From assembly GCA_947630765.1 (NCBI GenBank), contig CANRIX010000019.1, forward strand, positions 1 through 39,816: a DNA stretch of 39,816 nt, in the 5' to 3' direction. Positions 22,935 through 31,954 of this stretch are shown here, piece after piece. Position numbers and translations under genes: made by a program. The notes beneath the pieces were generated by a model, which was given only the letters and a program-made list of their open reading frames with translations, did not search any database and was not told the DNA's origin. Each line of letters begins with the position of its first letter. Within the stretch, counting starts at the first letter, position 1. The DNA is from an uncultured Clostridia bacterium (lineage in GTDB: Bacteria; Bacillota; Clostridia; Oscillospirales; CAG-382).

Positions 22935-24651
22935 GTCTCAAATACCTTCCTTTCCGTGTCGCGAGCAGCTTCAGCTCGCCAAATTCAAAATCCGTCGATT
23001 CGTCCGTCTGCGTCACCGACAGCCGCACGCGGTCCGCCGTAGGCAGACCGCCGCACCGCAGCGACCCGCTCATCACCCGCCCTGCGCCGCAGGACAGGTC
23101 GACGTGCTCGTACCCCGCCGTGACCCCCGCCGGCAGCTGCTCGCCGCCGAGCGAGAACAGCAACCGCACCTCCCCGCACGCGTGGATCGACCAGTCCAGC
23201 CGCGACGGCTTGACGCGTTCGCCGTTCACCGTCAGGTACGGGCTGACCCACTTCGCGTCGAACGGCACGCCGACGTCCGTCCCGACGTCCGGGTCCAAGC
23301 AGACGATCTGCGCCTCCGTCGCGAAGTACAGCTTGCCGCCGTACTCGACCGGGTACTTCGCCTGCAATCCCACATATTTATACCACGCGCCGACGCGGTA
23401 GCGGTAGACGAGTGCGCCGGTGCCGCCGTAAAAGAAGAACAGCTCCCCCGTCGCACGCAGGTTGAACAGGCACATCTCGTCGTACGCGGCGTGCGCGATC
23501 GCGTCCCGCATCGTCTCGCCGACCGGCTCGGAGAAGCACTTCGCGTTCCGCTCGTTCTCCACCGTCGTCGAGCTCCAGCGGTTCAGCCCGTCCGCGCAAA
23601 GCGTCACCGGGTCGTTCTCCAGGATGCACCCGGCGTTCCGCAGCAGATTCCCCTTCTCGCCGTGCAGGTTATACACCGGGAACGACGCATACGTGTTGCC
23701 TAACGTGTCGGTTTGCAGCTCGCAGTAGGAGTAGAACGCACGGTCCTTTGTGAAGATCAGCTGCCGGTCGTACTGCGAGACGATGTCGGTGATCTCCGAG
23801 TCGCCGATGACGGTATAGTTGTTCTCCGGGAAGTACTCGGCGGACGGCTGACCGTCGGCCAGCTCGGAGTGGTAGCGGACGTTCGGCTGTTCGGGGTCGC
23901 CCCAGAGGAACACGTGCCCGTCGGTGCTGCCGCCGAACAGCATGACCCCAGTCGACCGCAGGATCGTCGCCCGCTTGTCGCCGTACGTCCGATAGGTGAC
24001 CTCGAGGATATGCCCGTCGCCGAGCGGTTCGGCAAATGTGATCGTGCCGTTTGAGCTGCTGACCGCCGACGGCGCGACCGCGCCGTTTTTCCCGTCGAGC
24101 GACAGGCCGGAGATCGAGGCGAGCCCCTTTTCGGGCAGGTGGTAGACCGTGTCCGTCGCGTTGGTCACGAACTGCACCCGGCGGTAGGTGGTCAGCATGT
24201 TCACGTCCTCGAACGGCTCCCCCGCGCCTTCCGGCGTGCTGCCGATGACGACCAGCGGGATATACCCCACGACCTCATGGACCGACGTGCCGTCGTACAC
24301 GCAGTAGCGGCTGGACGTTTTGATGTATACCTTCTTGCTGAACTCGAAAAAGACGCATTTCCCGCTCCCGATATTGCCCAGCGTCGTGCGCTCCGTGAAG
24401 TCCGCGCTCGCACGGTAGAGCTTGCCCGCCGAGGCGAACAGGAAGTGGTGCTCCGTGCCGAGGTAGCCGCTCCACATGCCGTCGATCGGCGCGCCCGCCG
24501 TCAGCACCACCTGCTGCCCCGGTCGCTTCCGCAGCGTCCGCGATTCGGTCACGCAGTAGTTCGTCAGCTCCTGCGCCGTCGCAAGGTCGTCGCTGAACCG
24601 CAGCCGCTCGTCCAGCCCGCGAAACGCCGTCGCCCGCAGTGCGCCGTTCAT
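22912..24651 (-). CDS. Podovirus gp10-like tail hub/DNA stabilisation protein
   Basis: 579 residues, almost entirely beta: successive WSGYLGTEHHFLFASAGKLYRA-like and GGKLYFATEAQIVCLD-like blades indicate a propeller, as in the P22 gp10-type packaged-DNA stabilisation/tail hub family. These proteins plug the portal channel after DNA packaging. The ATG at 24651 overlaps the previous stop (ATGA) with GAGGTG upstream, and its end overlaps the next gene. This assignment rests on length, fold character and gene order and suggests a short-tailed virion. Confidence 0.6.
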   Translation of the reverse strand: MNGALRATAFRGLDERLRFSDDLATAQELTNYCVTESRTLRKRPGQQVVLTAGAPIDGMWSGYLGTEHHFLFASAGKLYRASADFTERTTLGNIGSGKCVFFEFSKKVYIKTSSRYCVYDGTSVHEVVGYIPLVVIGSTPEGAGEPFEDVNMLTTYRRVQFVTNATDTVYHLPEKGLASISGLSLDGKNGAVAPSAVSSSNGTITFAEPLGDGHILEVTYRTYGDKRATILRSTGVMLFGGSTDGHVFLWGDPEQPNVRYHSELADGQPSAEYFPENNYTVIGDSEITDIVSQYDRQLIFTKDRAFYSYCELQTDTLGNTYASFPVYNLHGEKGNLLRNAGCILENDPVTLCADGLNRWSSTTVENERNAKCFSEPVGETMRDAIAHAAYDEMCLFNLRATGELFFFYGGTGALVYRYRVGAWYKYVGLQAKYPVEYGGKLYFATEAQIVCLDPDVGTDVGVPFDAKWVSPYLTVNGERVKPSRLDWSIHACGEVRLLFSLGGEQLPAGVTAGYEHVDLSCGAGRVMSGSLRCGGLPTADRVRLSVTQTDESTDFEFGELKLLATRKGRYLRHGIRHAI

Positions 24652-25043
24652 GGGTACACCTCGGTGATGCTATGCGTTTTGCTCTTGCCGTCCGCCAGCA
24701 GCGCCAAACGCGACTCCCGCGCATAGGTCAGCAGTGCGCCCGCCAGCTCGGGGTCCTCCTCCGCGATCAGCGCCGCCGCCAGCCGGTACGCCAGCAGCGT
24801 CTCCGTCACGTTCTTCGGCAGCGGTACCTCGTCCGCCAGCGTTTTCAGTCGCTTCGGTACCAGCGTCGAACGCTCCACCCGCTCGCTCAGCGGCGTCAGC
24901 TCCGTGATCAGCAGGTTCAGCAGCCCCAGCGACCGGCTCTGCAGGTCCTTTAGGTCCTCCCGCAGCTCGCTTTCGCCGCGCTCGCCGCCGCGCGCCAGCC
25001 CGCACAGGTCCAGCGCTGTGTCTAATACTTCGTTTCCTGTCAT
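24648..25043 (-). CDS. Head-completion/connector protein
   Basis: 131-residue mostly helical protein (NEVLDTALDLCGLARGG at the start, then EVPLPKNVTETLLAYRLAAALIAEEDPELAG). The size, helical character and position between coat/decoration and the gp10-like gene match the gp4/gp6-type connector proteins attached under the portal. Starts at ATG 25043 with AAAGGAG; its stop overlaps the next start. Confidence 0.6.
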   Translation of the reverse strand: MTGNEVLDTALDLCGLARGGERGESELREDLKDLQSRSLGLLNLLITELTPLSERVERSTLVPKRLKTLADEVPLPKNVTETLLAYRLAAALIAEEDPELAGALLTYARESRLALLADGKSKTHSITEVYP

Positions 25044-25059
25044 GGTTTTCTCCTTTCTG

Positions 25060-25680
25060 GAAAAGGTTTACGGGGGTACGGGGAGTACGAGGAGTACGGT
25101 GGGGGACGTCACGTCCCCCACACCCCCCGTAGCGCGAAGTCAACTCCGTTGACTTCGGGGGTGGGTCTTGTATCCGCCTCCCTGCCTCGTGGGTTTTTGG
25201 TGCTTGGTTGGTTGTGCTTTGATTTTTTCTCCCTGCACCGAGGGTTTCGTTCGGTGCTTACTCGGTTTTTGCCGTCATGCCCCGCAATTCGCCAGCTCCA
25301 ACGGCCCGCACTCGCGGACCGTCCTCGCTCGCACCCAAATTTGCGTTTGGTGCTTGCGCAGATTTTTTCTTCCCCGGTGCTCGTCCTTTTTATTCAATCA
25401 ACTTATGCGGATCCCTTTGCGCGGCGCACCCTTGCGCCGCCCCGCGTTTTTTGCGCAACGCCCACCCACTAACGAGCCGGGAACGCAAATCGGGGGCGCA
25501 GGCTCCGAGAGGAGCCACGCGAATTTGGGGGTGACAACATTTTTGCACGAAGGAATAAATCCCAGCCGACGCATTTATAAATTCCCACCCCGAAATCGAC
25601 AAAGTCGATTTCGCACTGCGGGGGTGCGGGGGTTGTCACAACCCCCGCCGTACCCCTCGTTCTCCCCCCGTTCCCCCTTT
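25060..25680. repeat. Intergenic cassette between connector and decoration genes
   Basis: It is bounded by inverted A elements. Left: GTACGGGGAGTACGAGGAGTACGG boxes (in part), H1 GGGGGACG/CGTCCCCC (about 25102-25120), H2 GAAGTCAAC/GTTGACTTC (about 25137-25157). Right, inverted: H2 GAAATCGAC/GTCGATTTC and H1 GGGGGTTG/CAACCCCC (about 25590-25665), ending at GTACCCCTCGTTC next to the stop of the decoration gene. Inside are one B hairpin (25421-25440) and one inverted D element with GGCTCC/GGAGCC (about 25489-25536). No ORF supported. Confidence 0.75.
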
Positions 25681-25686
25681 ACGCGC

Positions 25687-26070
25687 TCAATACGCGGTGA
25701 CGTTGCGCTGGAGGAGGACGCCGATGCGGGCGTTGGTGTTCGCGAGCGCGGATTCCGCCTCGATCTTGAAGTAGATTTTACCGTCGGCGCGAACGAACGC
25801 AGCGGTGTCGACGGGGATCGCAGCGAACTTCTGCTGATCCAGCTCAAACGCGACGTCGCCAGCCGCGGCGGGCCCGTCGCCGGCGTGGAGCGTGACGGTG
25901 ATGGTCGCACCCGCCGAGGTCGCGTCGATGAGCAGCAGCGCCGGACCGGCGCCGCCCGCGCTGATGTCCGCGCAGCATTCGTCGCTGGCCCCGGAGGCGG
26001 CGACCTTGGTCATGGTCACGTTCTGTCTCCCTTCCGCGTAGGTGAAAACCGAAGAATCATAAGTCGTCAT
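25687..26070 (-). CDS. Phage head decoration/minor capsid-type protein
   Basis: 127 residues, no signal or membrane segment, beta-rich with many small residues (GGAGPALLLIDATSAGATITVTLHAGDG in the middle, quoted only in part). It lies directly downstream of the coat gene with a 29-base gap, the usual place of a head decoration or stabilising protein. AGGAAAGG lies upstream of ATG 26070. An inverted A element starts a few bases after the stop. The function is inferred from position. Confidence 0.55.
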   Translation of the reverse strand: MTTYDSSVFTYAEGRQNVTMTKVAASGASDECCADISAGGAGPALLLIDATSAGATITVTLHAGDGPAAAGDVAFELDQQKFAAIPVDTAAFVRADGKIYFKIEAESALANTNARIGVLLQRNVTAY

Positions 26071-26099
26071 AGCAATCTTTCCTTTCCTATTGTTATATA

Positions 26100-26918
26100 T
26101 CAGTTGTCGCCTTCGGTGACGGGTGCGCAGACCAGCTCCTTCGGGCGAATGACCTTCGCGCCGAACACGAGCCGACCGCGGACCGCCTTATCGAAGGATT
26201 TTTCCATGCGGTCGATGACCTGCGTTTCCAGCACCTGTTCGGCGTAGGCGATGGCGGAGTAGGAGCCGGCGAGCATCATGGTCTTGCCGCCTGCGACCGC
26301 GAGCTGGTTGGACACGTAGACGTCGCAGCCCAGCTCGTCGGTGAACCCGACGGCGCCGGTGCCGTGCACGCCGTTGTTGATCTGGAACTTGACGCCTGCG
26401 AGCAGCAGCTTCGCCTTGACGAACGGCGGGACGACGATCCAGATGCGACCGTCCGGCACGTTCTGCTCCTCGAGCTTCTGCTTGACCGACGCGACCAGCG
26501 AAAGCACGTTGTCCGACGTGACCGTCGTGTCCGTCAGCTTGGTCCCGGCGTCGCCGTACAGCCCGAACACGTACGCGTCCGCCTCGTTGCGGAGCAGGTA
26601 GGACGCACGCCGCGTCTGGCTGTCCGCCAGCCCGATGCAGGAGCGCAGCTCGTCGAGGTCCTTCACCTTGAACGAGAACGCTTTGTCCTGGTCGACGTAC
26701 AGCGTCGTCGCACTGTCGTTCACGTCCTCGTACGTCAGCTCGCCTTCGTAGTCGTACACCGCCGGGTCGTTCAGCCCGACGAACGTCACCGCGTCCCCCT
26801 TGTTCTTGATGTCGCCGACGAACGACGTGTTGCAGACCGTGTTCGCCAGCAGGTTGTCTTCGTTGCTTCGGATGATCTCTGCACTGATGATCTTCTCGAT
26901 GCTGTTGTAATTCGCCAT
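26100..26918 (-). CDS. Major capsid (coat) protein, P22-type
   Basis: 272 residues beginning MANYNSIEKIISAEI. Features typical of the P22-type HK97-fold coat family are DAVTFVGLNDPAVYDYEG, the central QTRRASYLLRNEADAYVFGLY helix, RIWIVVPPFVKAKLLL and VYVSNQL followed by MMLAGSYSAIAYAEQV. The start is uncertain: ATG 26933 would put AAAGGA directly against the start codon, so ATG 26918 is given, with a rather long spacing. It is one of the better conserved genes of the cluster and is not interrupted. Confidence 0.75.
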   Translation of the reverse strand: MANYNSIEKIISAEIIRSNEDNLLANTVCNTSFVGDIKNKGDAVTFVGLNDPAVYDYEGELTYEDVNDSATTLYVDQDKAFSFKVKDLDELRSCIGLADSQTRRASYLLRNEADAYVFGLYGDAGTKLTDTTVTSDNVLSLVASVKQKLEEQNVPDGRIWIVVPPFVKAKLLLAGVKFQINNGVHGTGAVGFTDELGCDVYVSNQLAVAGGKTMMLAGSYSAIAYAEQVLETQVIDRMEKSFDKAVRGRLVFGAKVIRPKELVCAPVTEGDN

Positions 26919-27071
26919 AGTCTTTTCATCCATTCCTTTCTGTTTTTGGTGTGTGTTTTCGGTGTGTTTTCGGTGTGTTTGTCACTTCTTTGCGCCGCAC
27001 CCCGCCTCCCGCGCATCGGATGCCTCTTTTTTACGACCGTTCGCCGGTCCTGCGTCGCATCGCGCGTGGGA

Positions 27072-27256
27072 CGGGGGTACGAGGGGTACGGTGGGGGTTG
27101 TGACAACCCCCACACCCCCGCAGCGCGAAGTTGACGCTGTCAACTTCGGGGGATATGATAGGGACGCATCAAAGGACGGCGTTCCTGCCTTGCTTCTTGC
27201 GTTTTGTCACCCCCAAATTCGCGTGATCGCTCCGCGATCTGCGCCCCCAATTTGCC
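27072..27256. repeat. A and D elements between coat and scaffold genes
   Basis: GTACGAGGGGTACGGTG, then H1 GGGGGTTG/CAACCCCC (about 27093-27111) and H2 GAAGTTGAC/GTCAACTTC (about 27127-27147), followed at 27208-27256 by a D element with GATCGC/GCGATC between CACCCCCAAATTCGCG and TGCGCCCCC. H2 here is a variant of GAAGTCAAC/GTTGACTTC changed on both sides of the stem. The remainder of the gap 26934-27296 holds no gene. Confidence 0.75.
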
Positions 27257-27296
27257 GAAATGCCACGAGGCAAGGGCGCCCCAATTTACGCCCGTT

Positions 27297-27836
27297 TTAC
27301 CGCCAGTTTTTCATGGAGCGGACGACGTTGCCGTAGTTTTTCGCGATGTCGCGCACGGACATCCGCTCGATCTGCTCGGGCGTGAAGGACGGCTCGGTGC
27401 TGCCGGTCACGTCGCTCGCCGCCGCACCGCTCCGGGACGCCGCATCGCGGTTCGCCTGCTCCGCACGGTTGGTCAGCGCGTAGAGCGCGTAGGCGTGCCG
27501 CAGGTCCGTGCCGCCGGAGACCTCGTCCCAGACCGTTTTCGGGATCTCGTCGGTCTTGACGTCCGGGAACAGCTCGCGGAACGCGGCGATATCCGCCTTG
27601 AGCGACGCGTCCTCGTCCGCCTTGCGCTTGCTTTCGCGGATCTCGCGCCGGAGCGCCCTGGCGCTGTTCAGCTCCTCGACGACCTCGGGCGGGAGCGTGC
27701 CGTCGTCGTAGGCGACGCGGGAATCGGCGTAGTCGCTCTGTAACAGCTCGAGGAAATCGTCGATCCGCATCCCTCGCGCGTCCGCGATGTCGTAGATGAC
27801 GTCCAGGATCGCGTCATTCGTCATTGGTTTCTTCAT
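27297..27836 (-). CDS. Phage scaffolding protein
   Basis: 179 residues, acidic and helical, with a charged coiled-coil middle (RALRREIRESKRKADEDASL) and a short conserved C-terminus (SVRDIAKNYGNVVRSMKNWR). Placed between portal and coat, this is the expected position of the scaffolding protein that guides capsid assembly. ATG 27836 is preferred because AAAGGAAG lies upstream; the open frame extends further into a repeat without support. Confidence 0.65.
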   Translation of the reverse strand: MKKPMTNDAILDVIYDIADARGMRIDDFLELLQSDYADSRVAYDDGTLPPEVVEELNSARALRREIRESKRKADEDASLKADIAAFRELFPDVKTDEIPKTVWDEVSGGTDLRHAYALYALTNRAEQANRDAASRSGAAASDVTGSTEPSFTPEQIERMSVRDIAKNYGNVVRSMKNWR

Positions 27837-27949
27837 GGTCGTTTTTTCTTCCTTTCTTTTTTGTTGTTTCCCTTTTTTTACGGTTCCGCAAATCCCCCAA
27901 ACCCTCGCAAGTACAGATTTTTCGCAACGCCCCCGTCGCTCCCTCTCAA

Positions 27950-28135
27950 AAAGGAGACGCAACCTTGGGGGCGAAGGCTCCGAGAGGAGCCACGCGAATT
28001 TGGGGGTGACGGCTTTTTTGCACAAAGGTGCAAATCCGAGCCGACGTGTTCTAAGTCCTATCCCCCGAAGTCAACGGAGTTGACTTCGAGATAGGGGGGC
28101 TTGGGGGTGCTGGCACCCCCAACGTACCCCTCCTC
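27950..28135. repeat. Inverted D and A elements between scaffold and portal, overlapping the portal 3' end
   Basis: An inverted D element with GGCTCC/GGAGCC (about 27965-28010) comes first. An inverted A element follows: H2 CGAAGTCAAC/GTTGACTTCG (about 28066-28088) and H1 GGGGGTG/CACCCCC (about 28103-28121), ending at ACGTACCCCTCCTCG. The A element lies inside the portal reading frame (28058-28123). Confidence 0.8.
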
Positions 28136-29689
28136 GTTCCCCTCTCCGCCTTCCATAGCCCCGGCCCCGAGTTCGTCGAGGAGTTCCCGGCGTTTGGGGA
28201 GGAGGTTGTCGGGGAGACGTTCGAGGTACTGGGCGAGGGTGATCTGGCCGAGCTGGAGGAGGTTATCGAGGGTGTTGAGGGTAGCGATCTCCGACCAGTA
28301 GGTCCCGGCGCCGACGTCGACGCGGCAGGAGAAGAGCATCGCACGACCCGCAGACAGCCCGAACGGCTCGTAGACGACTTCGCCGGGCAGCGCGTCCGCA
28401 GAAGCGGCGGGTACCAGCCGCCCGTCGTCGTAGTACGCGAACAGGAAATCCAGCCAGACCAGCCCGATGTCCTCGACGAACTGGTAGAGCGCACGCTTGA
28501 CGTTCTCAAGCGGCAGGTTGGAGGACTGCTGGAGCGCAAGGATGGCGGATGTGTTGTTCGGGACGACGTCGCCGAGCGCCGCGTCGGTCGCACCCATGAA
28601 CTCCTTGGTCGACGAGATGGCGAGCCGGATGACGTCGAGCATGCCCGCCTGCAGCTGCCCCGCGGGCAGGATCTTCGCGACGTTCTCGACCGGGCCGTTG
28701 ACCGCGACCGCCTCGCCGACCCGGTTGGTCCATTCCTCGATGACCGTCGAGTCGTAGACGACCTTGGAGAACGCCGTGTCCATCATGTGCTTCATGACCA
28801 TGGCGAACGCCTTGTTGATGAAGATCTGGTTCTCGATCAGGCTGCTGCCGACCGCCGCACCGTGCCAGCAGCCCTTGACCGGCGTCCAGTTCATGACGGC
28901 GAGCGGGTAGCGCGTCAGCCGGAGGTTGGTCTCCTCCTGCACGACTGCGGTCCGCGTGGACTTGCGGAACCGAATGTACCCGTCGTCGCCGCGCCAGAGC
29001 TTGACGAGCGAGATGCACCGCGTGTCCGCCGGCTCGGTTTTCGACAGGTCGCCGCTCTGCGCCTGCGTTTCCGCGTCCGGGACGATGCGGTCGAGGTCGG
29101 TGCCGTCCTTGCCGTTCGCTTTCGCCTGCCGCCGCAGGCTGTCCACCGTTTCCCGCATGGAAAGCAGGATGTACGGCTGCTTCTCGACCGACCGGGTGTT
29201 CGGGTCGCCGAAGAAAACGTTCGTGCTGTCCACCAGCACGCTCACGAAGTCGCCCGTGTACGCCTGCCCGGTCCGCACCGTCGGGTCCCAGTAGGTGTAG
29301 CACACCGCGTCGCCCGAGATCGCTGCGTCCCGCAGCGCGTCCGCCAGCATCGCGTCCATCTTTTGGCGCTCCCAGCGGTACTCCGTAACGCGGTTCAGCT
29401 TTTCCGCGATCGTCGCCGCTTTCGTTGCGTCCCGCGTCGGCATGTCCGGCGTGAACCGCATCCGCACTGCGCCCGACAGCACCGTGGACGTGAAATAGTC
29501 GATGATCCGCCGGAACAGGTTGAACACCGGCGTCGGTAGCCCGCCCGACTGGATCCCGTCCCATTGGTCGCCTCGGTAAAACCGCTCGTTCGCGTTTACC
29601 CGGTCGTACAGCCCGATCGCGTAGTGGTAGTCCTTGCCTTGCTCGTACAGCTTCCAGTCCTCCGTGCAGGACGCTTTTCTGTGTGTCAT
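28058..29689 (-). CDS. Phage portal protein with repeat-derived C-terminus
   Basis: 543 residues. The start region (YDRVNANERFYRGDQWDG and PVFNLFRRIIDYFTSTV) and the helical core with GCWHGAAVGSSLIENQIFINKAF are typical of P22/phi29-like portal proteins, the dodecameric ring through which DNA enters the head. AGGAGG precedes ATG 29689. The last ~22 residues (from YVGGAS to VDFGG) and the TAG stop are encoded by an A repeat that lies at 28058-28135. The rest of the protein looks intact, so the repeat extended or replaced only the extreme C-terminus. Confidence 0.8.
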   Translation of the reverse strand: MTHRKASCTEDWKLYEQGKDYHYAIGLYDRVNANERFYRGDQWDGIQSGGLPTPVFNLFRRIIDYFTSTVLSGAVRMRFTPDMPTRDATKAATIAEKLNRVTEYRWERQKMDAMLADALRDAAISGDAVCYTYWDPTVRTGQAYTGDFVSVLVDSTNVFFGDPNTRSVEKQPYILLSMRETVDSLRRQAKANGKDGTDLDRIVPDAETQAQSGDLSKTEPADTRCISLVKLWRGDDGYIRFRKSTRTAVVQEETNLRLTRYPLAVMNWTPVKGCWHGAAVGSSLIENQIFINKAFAMVMKHMMDTAFSKVVYDSTVIEEWTNRVGEAVAVNGPVENVAKILPAGQLQAGMLDVIRLAISSTKEFMGATDAALGDVVPNNTSAILALQQSSNLPLENVKRALYQFVEDIGLVWLDFLFAYYDDGRLVPAASADALPGEVVYEPFGLSAGRAMLFSCRVDVGAGTYWSEIATLNTLDNLLQLGQITLAQYLERLPDNLLPKRRELLDELGAGAMEGGEGNEEGYVGGASTPKPPYLEVNSVDFGG

Positions 29690-29719
29690 TGTTTGGTTTT
29701 TCCTCCTTTGTATGTTTTA

Positions 29720-30572
29720 CGATGGTTGTGGGGAACGTGTGGGGGTTGTGACAACCCCCACGCCCCCGCAGTGCGAAGTCAACTCCGTTGACTTCGGGGG
29801 GAGGTCAAGGATTGCATTTTTCCTCCCTGCCCCGGGGGTTTCGTTTGGTGTTTGGTCGAATCCTGCTTTGGGTTTCCCTTCCCGCCTTGGGGTGTATGCT
29901 TGGTGCTTTCTCGTTTTTTGCCTTCGCGACCCGCAGTTCGCCTGCTCCAACGGTCCGCACTTGCGAACCGTCCTCGCCCGCCCGCAGGAAACGCAGGAAT
30001 GATAGATTCGCTCAACTGCGAGCCGATTTTTATCCCCGCGATACGTCCCACGAAACAGTCCGGTGTCGTCAAAACATCATCAACTTATGCGAATCCCTTC
30101 CACGCGGCGCACCCTTGCGCCGCCCCACGTTTTTGCGTTCGCTTTCGGGTAAATCCCGCCTTGCGGTCGCGCCACGCCACGCCTTTTCACGCCTCCGCGC
30201 CGCCTTTTTACGCCCCGCGCTTGGGGAGAATCCTGCCTTGCGGTCGTTCCAATTCCCCGAACTTCCGCTTTTCGCTCTTTCTCCGTTCCTTCGCGCCTTT
30301 TTAACCAATCAACTCACGCGGACCCCTTCCACGCGGCGCACCCTTGCGCCGCCCCGCGTTTTTGCACGCAACGCCTATTCTCTGACGAGCCGAGGACGTA
30401 ACTTGGGGGCGCTGATTGCGACAGCAATCACGATAACTTGGGGGTGACGATATTTTTTGCATAAAGATACAAATTTGCGCCGACGCGTTCTAAATTCCAC
30501 CCCCCGAAATCGACAAAGTCGATTTCGCACTGCGGGGGTTTGGGGGTTGTCACAACCCCCAACGTACCCTTT
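29720..30572. repeat. Intergenic cassette between portal and terL
   Basis: Left edge A: GGGGAACGTG, H1 GGGGGTTG/CAACCCCC (about 29740-29758), H2 GAAGTCAAC/GTTGACTTC (about 29776-29796). Right edge inverted A: H2 GAAATCGAC/GTCGATTTC (about 30507-30527) and H1 GGGGGTTG/CAACCCCC (about 30542-30560), ending right at the terL stop. Inside are two B hairpins (30104-30123 and 30333-30352) with CTTGCGGTCG motifs, and an inverted D element with GATTGC/GCAATC (about 30401-30446). No ORF supported. Confidence 0.8.
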
Positions 30573-31929
30573 AATACGCCAACCACTCGCTGAAATCGTC
30601 GTCCTTACGGCGAATGCGCGGGGGCGGGAAGGAATAGATCGACTCGCGGGGCAACACGTCACGCGGACGGTTGGGCGGCACGCGCGACATAACGGCGTAG
30701 CGGAGCGCCTCGGGCGCGTGGGTCAAGTCGTGCGGCGTGTCGGCGGCGTCCTCGGCGACGTTGGGGTCGAACCGCAGGAGGGGCAGACAGCGGAGCAGCT
30801 CGGTGCAGGTGCGAAAGATGACGATCCGCGGCTGCTCGGACGCGGACAGGTGCAGGTACTCGCGCAGGACGCGCCAGCCGGGGATCCGTGCGTTGTTGGC
30901 ACGCAGCAGGGACCGCACGCCGGCAGCGGTGAGGATGTCGAACCCGCTCTTGCCGGACTCCTGCCGCCGGTTCCAGAGGTCAGGCGACGCGACCGTGTAG
31001 CGGATCTGCTCACCGGGCGGCGTGGAATCGACGATCAGCCTGCCCGCGTCGGACAGGACGAGGTCGGACGCGGTCCGCTCGCGGTAGACGTAGAGCGTGC
31101 GGTCGGTCGCAACGGCGAGCCAGAGGACGGCCGTACGGTCCAGCCCGTAGTCGAGCGCACGGAACCGCACCCACTCGCGAGGGATCTCGAACGGCTCGCA
31201 GGAGTGCTTGCCGTAGTCGAACTCCGGGAAGAAGCAGCCCTCGAACGCCGACCAGTCGCCGTAGAGCATCGCACGTCGCCGTGTCTCCGGCAACGCGAGC
31301 AGGGTGCGCACGTAGTCGGGGTCGTTCTGCATGAGGTAGGCGTTCTCGAACACCAGCGAGCGGATGAACAGGTAGTCCTCCGGGTGCTCGTTTTCGCGGT
31401 AGCGCCGGTCGACGAACAGCCGCTTGACCCACTCGTGCCCGACGCCTCCGGGGTTGCAGGTCAGGTACATCCGTGGCCGGAACGGGGTCGCCATGCTGCC
31501 GGACCAGCGGTTGCATTCGGTCAGTGCGAAGAACTGCTTCTCCGTGAAGTGCGTCGCTTCCTCCAGCCCGATGACCTCGTACGCCTGCCCTTGGAACTGC
31601 AGCACGTCGCCCTCGCTGTCGCAGTAGCCCAGCCGGATCCGCGACCCGTTCGGGAATCGGAACTCTTTCTCCGTCGCCGCGTACTTCGCGACGCCGTTGA
31701 GCAGCTTCAGGAGCGGCAGCAGGTGGTTCTCCCGCAGCTCGCCAAGCGTCCGCCGCAGCAGCAGGATCTGCACCCCGTCGTTGCCCAGCGCCAGCAGTAC
31801 CAGCTTCATGCGCATCGCCCAGGACTTCCCGCCGCCTCGCGCACCGCCGTACGCCGTGTACCGCGCCTGCGACTCGAAGAACGCTCGCTGCTTCTCGTTC
31901 GGTTGGATCTGGATCTCTATGTCTGTCAC
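30571..31929 (-). CDS. terL: Phage terminase large subunit
   Basis: DNA-packaging ATPase/nuclease. 452 residues with Walker A GGARGGGKS (about residue 30), the Walker B-like VIGLEEAT (about residue 120) and the coupling motif LTCNPGG. The C-terminal nuclease domain has ALDYG and the late acidic/His motif HDLTHAPEALRYAV. Length is normal for the family. The start is GTG 31929 with AAGGAAAGAAG upstream. Its partner terS lies 2.7 kb upstream, separated by a repeat array, whereas in phages the two are normally adjacent. An inverted A element abuts the stop. Confidence 0.9.
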   Translation of the reverse strand: MTDIEIQIQPNEKQRAFFESQARYTAYGGARGGGKSWAMRMKLVLLALGNDGVQILLLRRTLGELRENHLLPLLKLLNGVAKYAATEKEFRFPNGSRIRLGYCDSEGDVLQFQGQAYEVIGLEEATHFTEKQFFALTECNRWSGSMATPFRPRMYLTCNPGGVGHEWVKRLFVDRRYRENEHPEDYLFIRSLVFENAYLMQNDPDYVRTLLALPETRRRAMLYGDWSAFEGCFFPEFDYGKHSCEPFEIPREWVRFRALDYGLDRTAVLWLAVATDRTLYVYRERTASDLVLSDAGRLIVDSTPPGEQIRYTVASPDLWNRRQESGKSGFDILTAAGVRSLLRANNARIPGWRVLREYLHLSASEQPRIVIFRTCTELLRCLPLLRFDPNVAEDAADTPHDLTHAPEALRYAVMSRVPPNRPRDVLPRESIYSFPPPRIRRKDDDFSEWLAY

Positions 31930-31954
31930 CTTCTTTCCTTGTGGGTTTGTGGAC

